A stretch of 10,619 nt of DNA from Actinomycetota bacterium (GTDB taxonomy: Bacteria > Actinomycetota > Acidimicrobiia > Acidimicrobiales > Poriferisodalaceae), in the NCBI GenBank assembly GCA_013151655.1, contig JAADHX010000310.1:1-10619 (forward strand), given 5' to 3'. The stretch's first letter is position 1, and each line of letters opens with the position of its first letter. Shown in pieces: positions 1 to 7,091 of this stretch. Made by a program: the position numbers and the translations under genes. Under the pieces are notes generated by a model, which was not told the DNA's origin, searched no databases, and was given only the letters and a program-made list of their open reading frames with translations.

Positions 1-353
1 CGATCTGCCCAACCATCGTGTTCGACAACGGCGCGCTACACACCGTGATCGGGGCTCCTGGCGGCACCCAGATTGCAATGGGTGTGACTCAGGCCCTGCT
101 GAACAGCATCGATTTCGACATGCCAATGCTCGAAGCAGTGGTGGCACCGAGATTCTCCTCCACAAGCAACGCCATCGATGTCAGCAACCGCATTCCCCGC
201 TCGGTCACCGATGCTCTAAACGCTGAGGGATACGACATCATCAGATGGCCACAGAGTTACGCGTTCGGCTTAGTTCACGGAATCTCAGTCACCGATGACG
301 GGCTAAGCGGAGCGGCCGACCCTGGGGGCGACGGAATGGCCATGTCATGTTGA
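1..353 (+). CDS. ggt: Gamma-glutamyltransferase-like protein, C-terminal part (5' truncated by window)
   Basis: The reading frame is open from the window edge (first full codon at base 3) and ends at TGA 351-353, so only about the last 116 residues are present. The visible part matches the end of the small subunit of gamma-glutamyltranspeptidase (Ntn-hydrolase): CPTIVFDNG, then the loop GAPGGTQI (family form GSPGG), then LLNSIDF, an EAV.APRF segment, and a terminal GAADPGGDG (family form G.SDPR.DG). The family transfers or hydrolyses gamma-glutamyl groups, for example from glutathione, usually outside the cytoplasm or in the periplasm. The nucleophilic threonine and the autocleavage site lie upstream of the window, so activity cannot be judged. 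Ala replaces Ser in the GSPGG loop and GG replaces the usual R in DPR; such changes occur among GGT-like acylases, so a related amidase is possible. It is 94 bases upstream of the next co-directional gene. Confidence 0.88.
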   Translation, partial: ICPTIVFDNGALHTVIGAPGGTQIAMGVTQALLNSIDFDMPMLEAVVAPRFSSTSNAIDVSNRIPRSVTDALNAEGYDIIRWPQSYAFGLVHGISVTDDGLSGAADPGGDGMAMSC

Positions 354-447
354 GCTGGGAATCGACCGGCTAGGCCCAGCCAGGGAATATGTGCGCTGAG
401 GCTACGTTGTTCTGAATAGGCACCGGAGACGAACAGGGGTTAGACGA

Positions 448-867
448 ATGGATCTCAGCCGAGCAATGACGTGGGCCAGAACTCGACAGCACGCAGCCCT
501 AATCACCATTCGCAGAGACGGCCGCCCACAGTCGTCCGACATTACCTACGCCATCGACGGTGGAGACTTCTTGATATCGGTAACCGAGAGTCGAGCCAAG
601 ACGACCAACATGAGGCGCGATCCCCGAGTTGTCTTGCACCTGAGCGATCCATCAGCGTGGAGTTACCTGTCGTTTGATGGCACGGTCGAGTTGTCGCCAG
701 TGACAACTAGTTCGACCGACGAAACCAGTAACCAGTTGGTTTCATACTTCGAGACCGTCACCGGTTCGGCGCATCCGGATTGGGATGAATACCGTCAAGC
801 GATGATCAACGAAGCAAGGTTGATCGCCCGCTTCAAGCCAAGCTCCGTCGTTGGCCAGTTGAACTAA
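448..867 (+). CDS. PPOX-class F420/flavin-dependent oxidoreductase (Rv1155-like)
   Basis: This 139-residue protein has the single split-beta-barrel fold of the pyridoxamine-5'-phosphate-oxidase-like superfamily. Visible hallmarks are the N-terminal helix followed by HAALITIRRDGRPQSS (about residues 15-30), FLISVT (41-46), and the cofactor phosphate-binding stretch SRAKTTNMRRDPRV (48-61), followed by the strand YLSFDGTVEL (73-82). The length fits the small actinobacterial PPOX proteins that bind coenzyme F420 or FMN and reduce small substrates, typically as cytoplasmic dimers. The substrate cannot be read from sequence. The ATG is chosen because AGGGG lies 8 bases upstream (435-439). It ends 34 bases before the methyltransferase gene and probably shares a transcript with it. 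No link to peptide uptake is evident. Heme-utilising or simple FMN-binding members of the superfamily remain possible. Confidence 0.85.
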   Translation: MDLSRAMTWARTRQHAALITIRRDGRPQSSDITYAIDGGDFLISVTESRAKTTNMRRDPRVVLHLSDPSAWSYLSFDGTVELSPVTTSSTDETSNQLVSYFETVTGSAHPDWDEYRQAMINEARLIARFKPSSVVGQLN

Positions 868-901
868 TCCCCTCACTACTTGGAAAGAGAGAGCAAACGA
901 C

Positions 902-1495
902 ATGGACAGCAAACTTTGGGACGAGCGGTACGCGACTTCCGAATACATGTGGACCGTTACCGTCAATCAGTTCGTCGAGCGCCATCTGGCCGACCTACCC
1001 GCTGGCTCGGCCATCGACCTCGGCGCGGGCGAAGGCCGCAACGCGGTGTGGCTCGCACAACGAGGCTGGAAAGTAACAGCGGTCGACTTCTCGCCGGTCG
1101 GTCTAGAGAAGGGCGCCAAACTTGCCGAACACCACAATGTCGAGGTCGACTTCGTCGTGGCCGACGCCACCACATACGAGCCCGCCGAAAAGGTCGACCT
1201 AGTAGTTCTTTCGTATCTCCAGCTCGACGCCGACTCACGCAAACTCATCCTTGAGCAAGCAGCCGCATGGCTCCGACCTGGAGGCATGGTGTTCGTTATC
1301 GCCCACGACCAAACCAACGTCAAGCACGGTTACGGCGGGCCTCCATCGATCGACAGCTGTTACGACCTCGACGAGTCGGTGGCCGCACTCGGCGGTCTAA
1401 ACATCGAACTCGCCGAGATAGCCAACCGCATCGTCAGCAAAGACGACGGCACCCACACCGCCCTCGACACCCTCATCATCGCAACACGTCCCTGA
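902..1495 (+). CDS. Class I SAM-dependent methyltransferase
   Basis: This 197-residue cytoplasmic protein has a Rossmann-type methyltransferase domain. Motif I is AIDLGAGEGRNAVWLA (37-52), followed by VTAVDFS with the acidic ribose-binding residue D62 at the end of strand 2, then VVADAT (D88) and a post-motif strand VDLVVLSYLQL (98-108). LRPGG (125-129) and FVIAHD (131-136) are the usual later motifs. The opening WDERYATSEYMW is typical of a broad actinobacterial family related to TehB/UbiE-like enzymes, whose acceptors are mostly unknown. The acceptor therefore cannot be named. An A/G-rich ribosome site (GGAAAGAGAGAG, 882-893) precedes the ATG. The stop TGA is in the same reading frame as the following permease gene, with only sense codons between them (see findings). 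It is co-directional with the importer and probably cotranscribed, though no functional connection is obvious. Confidence 0.88.
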   Translation: MDSKLWDERYATSEYMWTVTVNQFVERHLADLPAGSAIDLGAGEGRNAVWLAQRGWKVTAVDFSPVGLEKGAKLAEHHNVEVDFVVADATTYEPAEKVDLVVLSYLQLDADSRKLILEQAAAWLRPGGMVFVIAHDQTNVKHGYGGPPSIDSCYDLDESVAALGGLNIELAEIANRIVSKDDGTHTALDTLIIATRP

Positions 1496-1540
1496 ACTGC
1501 CAAGGGGTCGGTCATCGCTAGTTTCGTAATCCGTCGGTTC

Positions 1541-2458
1541 GTGATCTTCATCGCCAGCCTCGTGCTGGCTTCAATGGCGGTGTTCTGGGTTCTTGCAGTT
1601 CTTCCTGGCGACCCGGCCCAGCGGATCCTTGGCACTCAAGCCACACCCGAGAGCATCGCCAAGCTGCAACACGAACTCGGAATCGACAGGCCGCTCACAA
1701 CCCAATATCTCGACTGGGTATCTGGCGCAGCATCGGGCGACTTGGGTACGTCATATGTGACCCGAGACGAGATCACCCCGCAGATCCGTCAACGGTTGAA
1801 GGTGACAGTTCCGCTGGCCTTAGCCGGAATCACGTTGGCCGCGGCTGTGGCAATTCCCGCTGGCGTGTTCGCCGCCTCTCGGCACCGGCAGGTCGGTGAT
1901 ACGGCGGTATCGATCCTGAGCCAACTCGGTATCTCAATTCCTGCGTTTTGGGCGGGGCTTTTGCTTACTACCTACGTAGCCGTCAAATGGGGCCAACTCC
2001 CAGCCGGGGGGTTTCCGGGCTGGGGCAAGTCGGTTCCCGATTCGATCCGATCGCTGATACTGCCCGCCGTGAGCCTCGCCGTTGTGCAAGGCGCAATCCT
2101 CACTCGTTACGTGAGGTCGGCAGTGTTGGCAATCATGCGCGAGGACTTCATCAGAACAGCCAGGGCCAAAGGCTTGACGCGTCGCGCTGCGCTGTGGCGC
2201 CACGGTCTACGCAACGCGGCGATACCGGTAGTCACGATCCTTGGCCTTCAGTTGGCCGCGCTGCTCGCGGGAACGGTTGTAATCGAGAACGTGTTCGTTC
2301 TACCGGGCTTGGGCAGGATGCTGGTTCAGGCCATCGGCAACCGCGACCTGCTTCTTGTTCAGAGCACAACCCTCGTCATCACCGCTGCCATTCTGGCCGT
2401 GAATCTTGTCGTCGACTTGGCTTACAACCTGATCGACCCAAGGCTCCGCACCCGATGA
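1541..2458 (+). CDS. dppB: Peptide ABC transporter permease, DppB/OppB type
   Basis: Inner-membrane subunit of a peptide/nickel-type ABC importer (BPD_transp_1 fold); it pairs with DppC to form the channel. From the GTG at 1541 it has 305 residues, about six hydrophobic segments, the N-terminal family block LPGDPAQRILG (21-31), ELGIDRPL (45-52), SGDLGTSY (65-72), and the ATPase-contacting EAA loop EDFIRTARAKGL (201-212) followed by HGLRNAAIPV (221-230). It ends with DLAYNLIDPRLR, typical for the family. The start is doubtful: GTG 1541 is the only canonical start in the frame, but it falls inside the first membrane segment. The codons just upstream encode SFVIRRF, the basic N-terminal cap expected of DppB, and AAGGGG at 1502-1507 would suit initiation near 1511-1514 (GTC or ATC). 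The true 5' end is probably about 27-30 bases further left. The stop overlaps the dppC start as ATGA. Confidence 0.93.
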   Translation: MIFIASLVLASMAVFWVLAVLPGDPAQRILGTQATPESIAKLQHELGIDRPLTTQYLDWVSGAASGDLGTSYVTRDEITPQIRQRLKVTVPLALAGITLAAAVAIPAGVFAASRHRQVGDTAVSILSQLGISIPAFWAGLLLTTYVAVKWGQLPAGGFPGWGKSVPDSIRSLILPAVSLAVVQGAILTRYVRSAVLAIMREDFIRTARAKGLTRRAALWRHGLRNAAIPVVTILGLQLAALLAGTVVIENVFVLPGLGRMLVQAIGNRDLLLVQSTTLVITAAILAVNLVVDLAYNLIDPRLRTR

Positions 2459-3345
2459 GCACGACACTCGCATTCGACCAAGAAGACCCCACCGACGCTC
2501 CTGTCACCAACACGCCACACGAGCGCCGCCAAATCGGTGCCAACCTCATCATCGGCGCCACAATCGTCACCGCCATCATCGCCGCCGCCTTGGTGTCATT
2601 CGTGTGGACACCCTTCGATCCGACCAACATCGAGATCTCCGACCGGCTTCAAGGGGTTGGCTGGGAAGGCCACGTGCTGGGTACCGATCACTTCGGTCGC
2701 GACGTCCTGAGCCAGTTGATGGTTGGCGCCCGCAACACCCTCTTCATCGGGATACTGGCCGTCGGCATCGCCCTAGTGATCGGAGTTCCCCTTGGTGGGC
2801 TCGCCGCGGCGCGGCGCGGCTGGCTCGAAGAGTCTGTGATGCGACTCTCCGACGTTATGTACGCATTCCCTGCGATCCTGCTGGCGATTCTTCTTTCGGC
2901 TGCTCGCGGGCCAGGAACTTCGTCGGCCATGATCGCTATCGGCGTTGCCTACATACCTATCGTGGCCAGGGTTACTCGCGGTGCCGCGCTGACGGTGTTT
3001 CAGACCGACTACATAACCGCGGCCCACAGTTACGGGCGCGGCAAGACTTATGTCTTCGTTCGCCACGTGGTTCCAAACATCTCGTCGGTACTAATCGTTC
3101 AGGCAACGGTCTTGTTTGCCCTGGCGATTCTGGCCGAAGCAGCCCTGTCATATCTGGGCCTCGGAGCACAGCCGCCAACCCCGTCGTGGGGTCGCAGCCT
3201 ATTCGAGGCTCAAACCTTCTTTCGGTTGCGGCCAGCTTTGGCCTTCTTCCCAGGTTTGGCCATCGCCATATCGGTAATCGGCATCAATCTCTTGGGCGAC
3301 GGCATCCGCGACTACCTAGATCCAAAGCTGGCGGAGAAGAGCTGA
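2455..3345 (+). CDS. dppC: Peptide ABC transporter permease, DppC/OppC type
   Basis: Second membrane subunit of the importer, 296 residues. A hydrophilic N-terminal tail (1-28) precedes the first membrane helix (about 29-50), then a conserved periplasmic segment with LGTDHFGRDVLSQLM (75-89), which is diagnostic of DppC. The EAA loop is at about 185-208 (DYITAAHSYGRGKTYVFVRH); the usual AARALG form is here AAHSYG, a mild departure. LSYLGLGAQPPTPSWG (231-246) and the terminal GDGIRDYLDPK (281-291) are strong family signatures. The ATG is chosen because it overlaps the dppB stop by 4 bases (ATGA), indicating translational coupling; the same frame is open well upstream, inside dppB, but only as a shadow. 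The TGA is immediately followed by the GTG of dppD, so BCDF form one translation-coupled block. The substrate is likely di/oligopeptides, but nickel or other solutes handled by this family cannot be excluded. Confidence 0.95.
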   Translation: MSTTLAFDQEDPTDAPVTNTPHERRQIGANLIIGATIVTAIIAAALVSFVWTPFDPTNIEISDRLQGVGWEGHVLGTDHFGRDVLSQLMVGARNTLFIGILAVGIALVIGVPLGGLAAARRGWLEESVMRLSDVMYAFPAILLAILLSAARGPGTSSAMIAIGVAYIPIVARVTRGAALTVFQTDYITAAHSYGRGKTYVFVRHVVPNISSVLIVQATVLFALAILAEAALSYLGLGAQPPTPSWGRSLFEAQTFFRLRPALAFFPGLAIAISVIGINLLGDGIRDYLDPKLAEKS

Positions 3346-4356
3346 GTGGACACCGCCGAACCAGTTCTCCAAGTCACAGATCTGTCGGTCTCTGTCGGCT
3401 CGACACCAGCGCTGTCCAACGTTTCGTTCATCATCCGTCCTGGCGCAAGGGTCGGACTAATCGGCGAGTCTGGAAGCGGAAAGACACTGACGGCGCTGTC
3501 GATAATGGGGCTGCTCCCCGACGGTCTGTTTGCATCGGGAAGCGTCGTGCACGACAACCGCGAACTTCTCGATCTGACCGAGGACCAGCTTTGCGAGATC
3601 CGCGGCGACCGCATCACCATGGTGTTTCAGGAGCCGATGACTGCGCTCAATCCGGTAATGCGCATCGGCGATCAGGTGGCCGAGGTTCTTCGAATCCATC
3701 GTTCGTTATCACGCGCCGAGGCCTCGGACAGAGCGCTTGAGCTTCTAGCCCAGGTGCGATTACGCGACCCCTTGGCTCGGATGAAGGCATACCCGCACCA
3801 GCTCTCTGGCGGACAACGGCAACGAGTCGTGATCGCCATCGCTTTGGCATGCGACCCTGCGCTCATAATCGCCGACGAACCAACTACCGCTCTTGATGTC
3901 ACCGTCCAGGCTCAGATCTTGGTGTTGTTGCGCGACCTAGTCGAAGATCACAACTCCTCGTTGTTGCTCATCACCCACGATTTGGCGGTCGTGGCCAACG
4001 TGTGTGAGGAAGTCCTCGTCATGTACGGGGGCCGCATCATCGAGTCAGGCCCAACAACACAGGTGTTCGACAGTCCTCACCACCCATACACCAGCGGGTT
4101 GCTGGCCGCTGTACCCGAAATCGAACCGGGCCAGGAGCGACGCGAGCGACTCGACACCATTCGTGGGTCAGTGCCTGGGCTCGGCCAGTTCCCCAGCGGG
4201 TGTGTGTTTCGCAATCGCTGCGATCGAGCAACCGACGATTGTCTAGACGATCCCAACCTGGTGGCGATTGATGGCTCGGAACAGGACGGCGCCACAAGAA
4301 TGGTTGCCTGTTTCCATCCGATTCACGCACAGTCCACCGAAGCGAGCCCGCGGTGA
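3346..4356 (+). CDS. dppD: Peptide ABC transporter ATP-binding protein, DppD/OppD type
   Basis: Cytoplasmic ATPase of the importer, 336 residues, pairing with DppF. Walker A is GESGSGKT (40-47), Q-loop Q95 in VFQEP, signature LSGGQRQR (153-160), Walker B ALIIADEP (172-179) with catalytic E178, D-loop ALDV (182-185), and switch histidine H211. The C-terminal oligopeptide-type extension contains HPYTSGLLAAVP (246-257) and four cysteines C286, C292, C299 and C322 (spacing x5, x6, x22). In studied OppD/DppD relatives this cysteine set has been reported to hold a [4Fe-4S] cluster; presence of a cluster here is inference. The GTG start directly abuts the dppC stop, with GGAG at 3333-3336 giving a 9-base spacing. 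The gene ends in a 4-base GTGA overlap with dppF. All ATPase motifs are intact. Confidence 0.95.
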   Translation: MDTAEPVLQVTDLSVSVGSTPALSNVSFIIRPGARVGLIGESGSGKTLTALSIMGLLPDGLFASGSVVHDNRELLDLTEDQLCEIRGDRITMVFQEPMTALNPVMRIGDQVAEVLRIHRSLSRAEASDRALELLAQVRLRDPLARMKAYPHQLSGGQRQRVVIAIALACDPALIIADEPTTALDVTVQAQILVLLRDLVEDHNSSLLLITHDLAVVANVCEEVLVMYGGRIIESGPTTQVFDSPHHPYTSGLLAAVPEIEPGQERRERLDTIRGSVPGLGQFPSGCVFRNRCDRATDDCLDDPNLVAIDGSEQDGATRMVACFHPIHAQSTEASPR

Positions 4357-5324
4357 ACGATCCGATTCTCGAAGCGCGGGCCGTGAGTCGAAGCTTCAGA
4401 CTCCCGCGTCTCAGCCTCACCGGAAAGCGGCCTGAGATCCAGGCACTACTCGACGTCGACATAATCGTGAACGAAGGCGAAACCCTCGGCATAGTCGGCG
4501 AATCCGGGTCGGGAAAGACGACCTTGGCCCACCTGCTCATGGGGCTAGATCAACCAACCAGCGGCCAGATTCAATACAGAGGAAACGACATCGCGACGAT
4601 GTCGAGGGCCGGCCTGCGCAAGCTGCGGGCCTCGATGCAGATCATCTTTCAGGACCCCAACGCCTCGTTAGATCCCCGCCTCAAGGTCGGAACCATCATC
4701 ACCGAACCGTTGCGTTCGTTGAAGATCAACACCGATCACCAAACCCGGCTGGCCGAGTTGCTCGACGCCGTCGGGCTAGCCACGGGTGCAAAGAACCGGT
4801 ACCCACACGAGTTCTCTGGTGGCCAACGCCAACGCATTGCCATTGCCAGAGCGCTTGCACCCAACCCAAAGGTCCTTGTTGCCGACGAACCCGTAAGTGC
4901 CCTCGATGTATCGGTACGGGCCAAAACCCTCAACCTGCTTCAAGACCTCAAGGAACAATTCGACCTCACGATGGTGATGATCTCCCACGACCTGTCGGTA
5001 ATGCACCACGTGTGCGATCGGGTAGCGGTCATGTACTCGGGCCGCATCGTCGAAACTGGGCCCGTCGAAGATCTGTTTACGGCCCCAGAGCACCCGTACA
5101 CGCGCACACTGCTTTCGGCGATTCCGCGACTCCGTGGCGGTTCGTTGCTTGTCGATGAGTCGACCGACGACGTCGAAGGTGCCTCAGGTGAGCGGTCGTC
5201 CGGCTGCTCGTTTGCCCCTCGCTGTCCGCTGGTGCACGACGTCTGTTACGCAGATGACCCGAAACTGCTAAGCCTCGGCGTCAACGGCGAACGCAGTGTC
5301 GCTTGCCACGCCGCTAACAACTAG
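4353..5324 (+). CDS. dppF: Peptide ABC transporter ATP-binding protein, DppF/OppF type
   Basis: Second ATPase of the importer, 323 residues. Walker A GESGSGKT (49-56), Q-loop Q100 in IFQDP with the family-typical NASLDPR (103-109), signature FSGGQRQR (154-161), Walker B VLVADEP (174-180) with E179, D-loop ALDVSV (183-188) and switch histidine H212 are all present, so both nucleotide sites of the heterodimer look competent. The C-terminal part has HPYTRTLLSAIP (247-258) and cysteines C285, C291, C298 and C318 (x5, x6, x19), the same kind of cluster-type set as in the partner. The N-terminal VSRSFRLPR is typical of the F subunit. The GTG start overlaps the dppD stop by 4 bases; no strong ribosome site is seen, so translation probably depends on coupling. 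After its TAG there is a 109-base gap before the lipoprotein gene. Confidence 0.95.
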   Translation: MNDPILEARAVSRSFRLPRLSLTGKRPEIQALLDVDIIVNEGETLGIVGESGSGKTTLAHLLMGLDQPTSGQIQYRGNDIATMSRAGLRKLRASMQIIFQDPNASLDPRLKVGTIITEPLRSLKINTDHQTRLAELLDAVGLATGAKNRYPHEFSGGQRQRIAIARALAPNPKVLVADEPVSALDVSVRAKTLNLLQDLKEQFDLTMVMISHDLSVMHHVCDRVAVMYSGRIVETGPVEDLFTAPEHPYTRTLLSAIPRLRGGSLLVDESTDDVEGASGERSSGCSFAPRCPLVHDVCYADDPKLLSLGVNGERSVACHAANN

Positions 5325-5433
5325 ACGAACCGAACAGAGCACACCTAGGGTGGGGTTTGCACTTGAGAGCCGCGGCTAAGGATGTGACTTCGCTTCTATG
5401 TCCGGAGCTCGGGTCGTACCTAGAGGGAACCAC
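5325..5433 (+). promoter_or_regulatory. Intergenic leader of the binding-protein gene, with palindrome and ribosome site
   Basis: This is the only gap of note inside the importer operon. It holds a perfect 10-base palindrome AGCCGCGGCT (5368-5377) and a clear ribosome site AGAGGGA (5422-5428) placed 5 bases before the lipoprotein ATG. A TTGCAC element (5357-5362) lies upstream of the palindrome, but no good -10 box follows at the right distance, so a promoter is not established. The palindrome could be an operator half, a short hairpin that stabilises or trims the mRNA, or chance. Separate, stronger expression of the binding protein relative to the membrane parts is common for such importers and would fit. 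Confidence 0.3.
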
Positions 5434-7071
5434 ATGAAGCTCATCCGTCTTTTGGCCGTCTTGTTGGCCTTCACCCTTATTGCTGCGGCCTGTGGCGACG
5501 ATGGTGACGACTCCAGCTCCGACGATGTCGGCACAGCAACCACCGATGCGCCTGCCGACGATCCGCCCGTAACTACCGGAGCTGAAGCCGACGACACGGA
5601 GCCTCCCGCCGAAACCACCACGGTTCCGCCACCCCCCGAAGAATCGGCAGAGTCGGCGATCACGATTGGTCTCCAACTGGAACCAACCACGCTTGACCCA
5701 ACAGTGAGCCCCGAGGGCCCGATCCAAACTGTCGAGCTATACAACATCATCGAACCGATGATCAAGATCGACGCCGACGGACAACTCGTCCCATTGCTGG
5801 CCGAATCGTGGGAAGTCTCCGACGACGGCCTCAGCTACGTATTCAACTTGCGCGAAGGTGTGACGTTCCACGACGGGGCCGACTTCACCGCCGAAGACGT
5901 CGTCTATTCGCTCGACCGTTCCCGCGACCAGGATGGCGAGCATCCGTTCAAACTTCAGCTCGAATCGGTTGCGTCGGTGACCGCGATCGACGACTTCACC
6001 GTCGAGATCGTGTTGTCGGAGTTCAGCGCCAACTTCTTGTTCTTCATGGCCCAGAGTGTTGGGATGATCTTCGACGAATCCGACGCTGCCGACCTTGCTG
6101 AGGCGCCGGTTGGCACTGGCCCGTTCACGTTCAGTGAGTGGGTCCGCGGCGACCGCATCACTGTCACGGCCAACGAGAACTACTGGGGCGATGCAGCTCT
6201 GCTCACCGAGATCACCTACCGCTACATCGGAGACCCGAACGCGCTCAACAACGCAATGTTGGCCGGCGACATCCAGGTTATCGCTGGAGTGTCCGCTCCT
6301 GAGCTACTCGACGTGTTCGCATCCGACGACGCCTTCACGGTTTCGGTCGGGACAACCAACGGCGAAGTCACCATGGCTCTCGACAACCTCGGCGACGAAC
6401 TCTCTGATGTTCGGGTGCGCCAGGCACTCAGTTACGCAATCGACCGCCAAGAGATCATCGATGGTGCCTACTTTGGTTACGGAAGCCTCACGGGCTCATT
6501 CTCGGTTCCAACCGATCCTTACTACGTCGACCTGACCGATCGGTACCCGTTCGATCAGGACCAGGCCCGCGCTCTGCTGGCCGATGCCGGCTTCGATGGC
6601 GACCTCACCCTCACGATGAAACTTCCTCCTCCCTCGTACGCCCGTCGCTCTGGTGAGATCATCCAGTCGCAGCTCGCCGACGTTGGCGTAACACTCGAGA
6701 TCGAAAACGTCGAGTGGGGCGTGTGGTTAGAAGACGTGTTCAACGGGGTCGATGGTGTTCGTAACTACGACACGTCGATCGTGGCCCACGTCGAGGCTCG
6801 CGACATCATCCAATACGGCAACCCCGAGTATTACTTCGGGTACGACAACGCCGACGTGCAAGCCAACCTTGCGGCTGCCGATGCCGAGCCAGACGACGAC
6901 ACTCGTTACGCCTTGTTGGCCGATGTCCAGACCCAGATCACCGAAGACGCCGCCAGCATCTGGCTGTTCGTGCTTCCTCAACTGTCGGTCACCGACGCCG
7001 GCGTCGAGGGTTACGTCGCCAACTCGACGAGCCAGGCTCTCGACATGAGCCAGGTCGCGTTCAACCCTTGA
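5434..7071 (+). CDS. dppA: Peptide-binding lipoprotein of ABC importer (SBP family 5, DppA/OppA type)
   Basis: Extracytoplasmic solute receptor of the importer, 545 residues. The signal peptide is MKLIRLLAV plus a hydrophobic core; the lipobox ends AAAC with lipidation cysteine C20. A flexible linker rich in Asp, Ser, Thr and Pro follows (about 21-75) and spaces the receptor from the membrane. The SBP_bac_5 domain begins at about 76 (ITIGLQLEPTTLDPT) and shows LLAESWEVSDDGLSYVFNLR (121-140), GVTFHDGADFTAEDVVYSLD (142-161), GTGPFTFSEW (227-236) and VRQALSYAIDRQEII (328-342), all diagnostic. The ATG at 5434 is preferred over an in-frame ATG at 5398 because the latter would put a basic 12-residue tail before the signal peptide and lacks a ribosome site. 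The gene sits at the 3' end of the importer block, whereas dppA is first in many operons. Ligand class (peptide versus other) is inferred from context. Confidence 0.95.
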   Translation: MKLIRLLAVLLAFTLIAAACGDDGDDSSSDDVGTATTDAPADDPPVTTGAEADDTEPPAETTTVPPPPEESAESAITIGLQLEPTTLDPTVSPEGPIQTVELYNIIEPMIKIDADGQLVPLLAESWEVSDDGLSYVFNLREGVTFHDGADFTAEDVVYSLDRSRDQDGEHPFKLQLESVASVTAIDDFTVEIVLSEFSANFLFFMAQSVGMIFDESDAADLAEAPVGTGPFTFSEWVRGDRITVTANENYWGDAALLTEITYRYIGDPNALNNAMLAGDIQVIAGVSAPELLDVFASDDAFTVSVGTTNGEVTMALDNLGDELSDVRVRQALSYAIDRQEIIDGAYFGYGSLTGSFSVPTDPYYVDLTDRYPFDQDQARALLADAGFDGDLTLTMKLPPPSYARRSGEIIQSQLADVGVTLEIENVEWGVWLEDVFNGVDGVRNYDTSIVAHVEARDIIQYGNPEYYFGYDNADVQANLAAADAEPDDDTRYALLADVQTQITEDAASIWLFVLPQLSVTDAGVEGYVANSTSQALDMSQVAFNP

Positions 7072-7091
7072 GAAACACCCGGAGCTAGCTG

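Noticed and set aside
354..380. Inverted repeat GCTGGG ... CCCAGC just after the gamma-glutamyltransferase stop, as a terminator
   Set aside because: The stem is only 6 bases with a 15-base loop and no T-run follows, so it is too weak to call.
1948..2454. Upstream extension of the dppC frame to an ATG at 1948
   Set aside because: The extension lies within dppB coding sequence and encodes Arg-rich sequence unlike any DppC; the overlapping ATGA start at 2455 fits the family length.
2604..3740. A 378-codon plus-strand frame overlapping dppC and dppD
   Set aside because: The translation is Arg/Ser/Gly-rich low-information sequence in the +1 shadow of two certain genes.
4037..4540. A long open frame of 167 codons on the minus strand across the dppD/dppF junction
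   Set aside because: It lies opposite two genes with complete ABC ATPase motifs, its translation is rich in Arg/Ser with no recognisable domain, and it has no ribosome site; it is a codon-bias shadow.
5398..5433. Earlier ATG as start of the binding lipoprotein
   Set aside because: It would place a basic 12-residue tail before a standard lipoprotein signal peptide and has no ribosome site, whereas ATG 5434 has AGAGGGA upstream.
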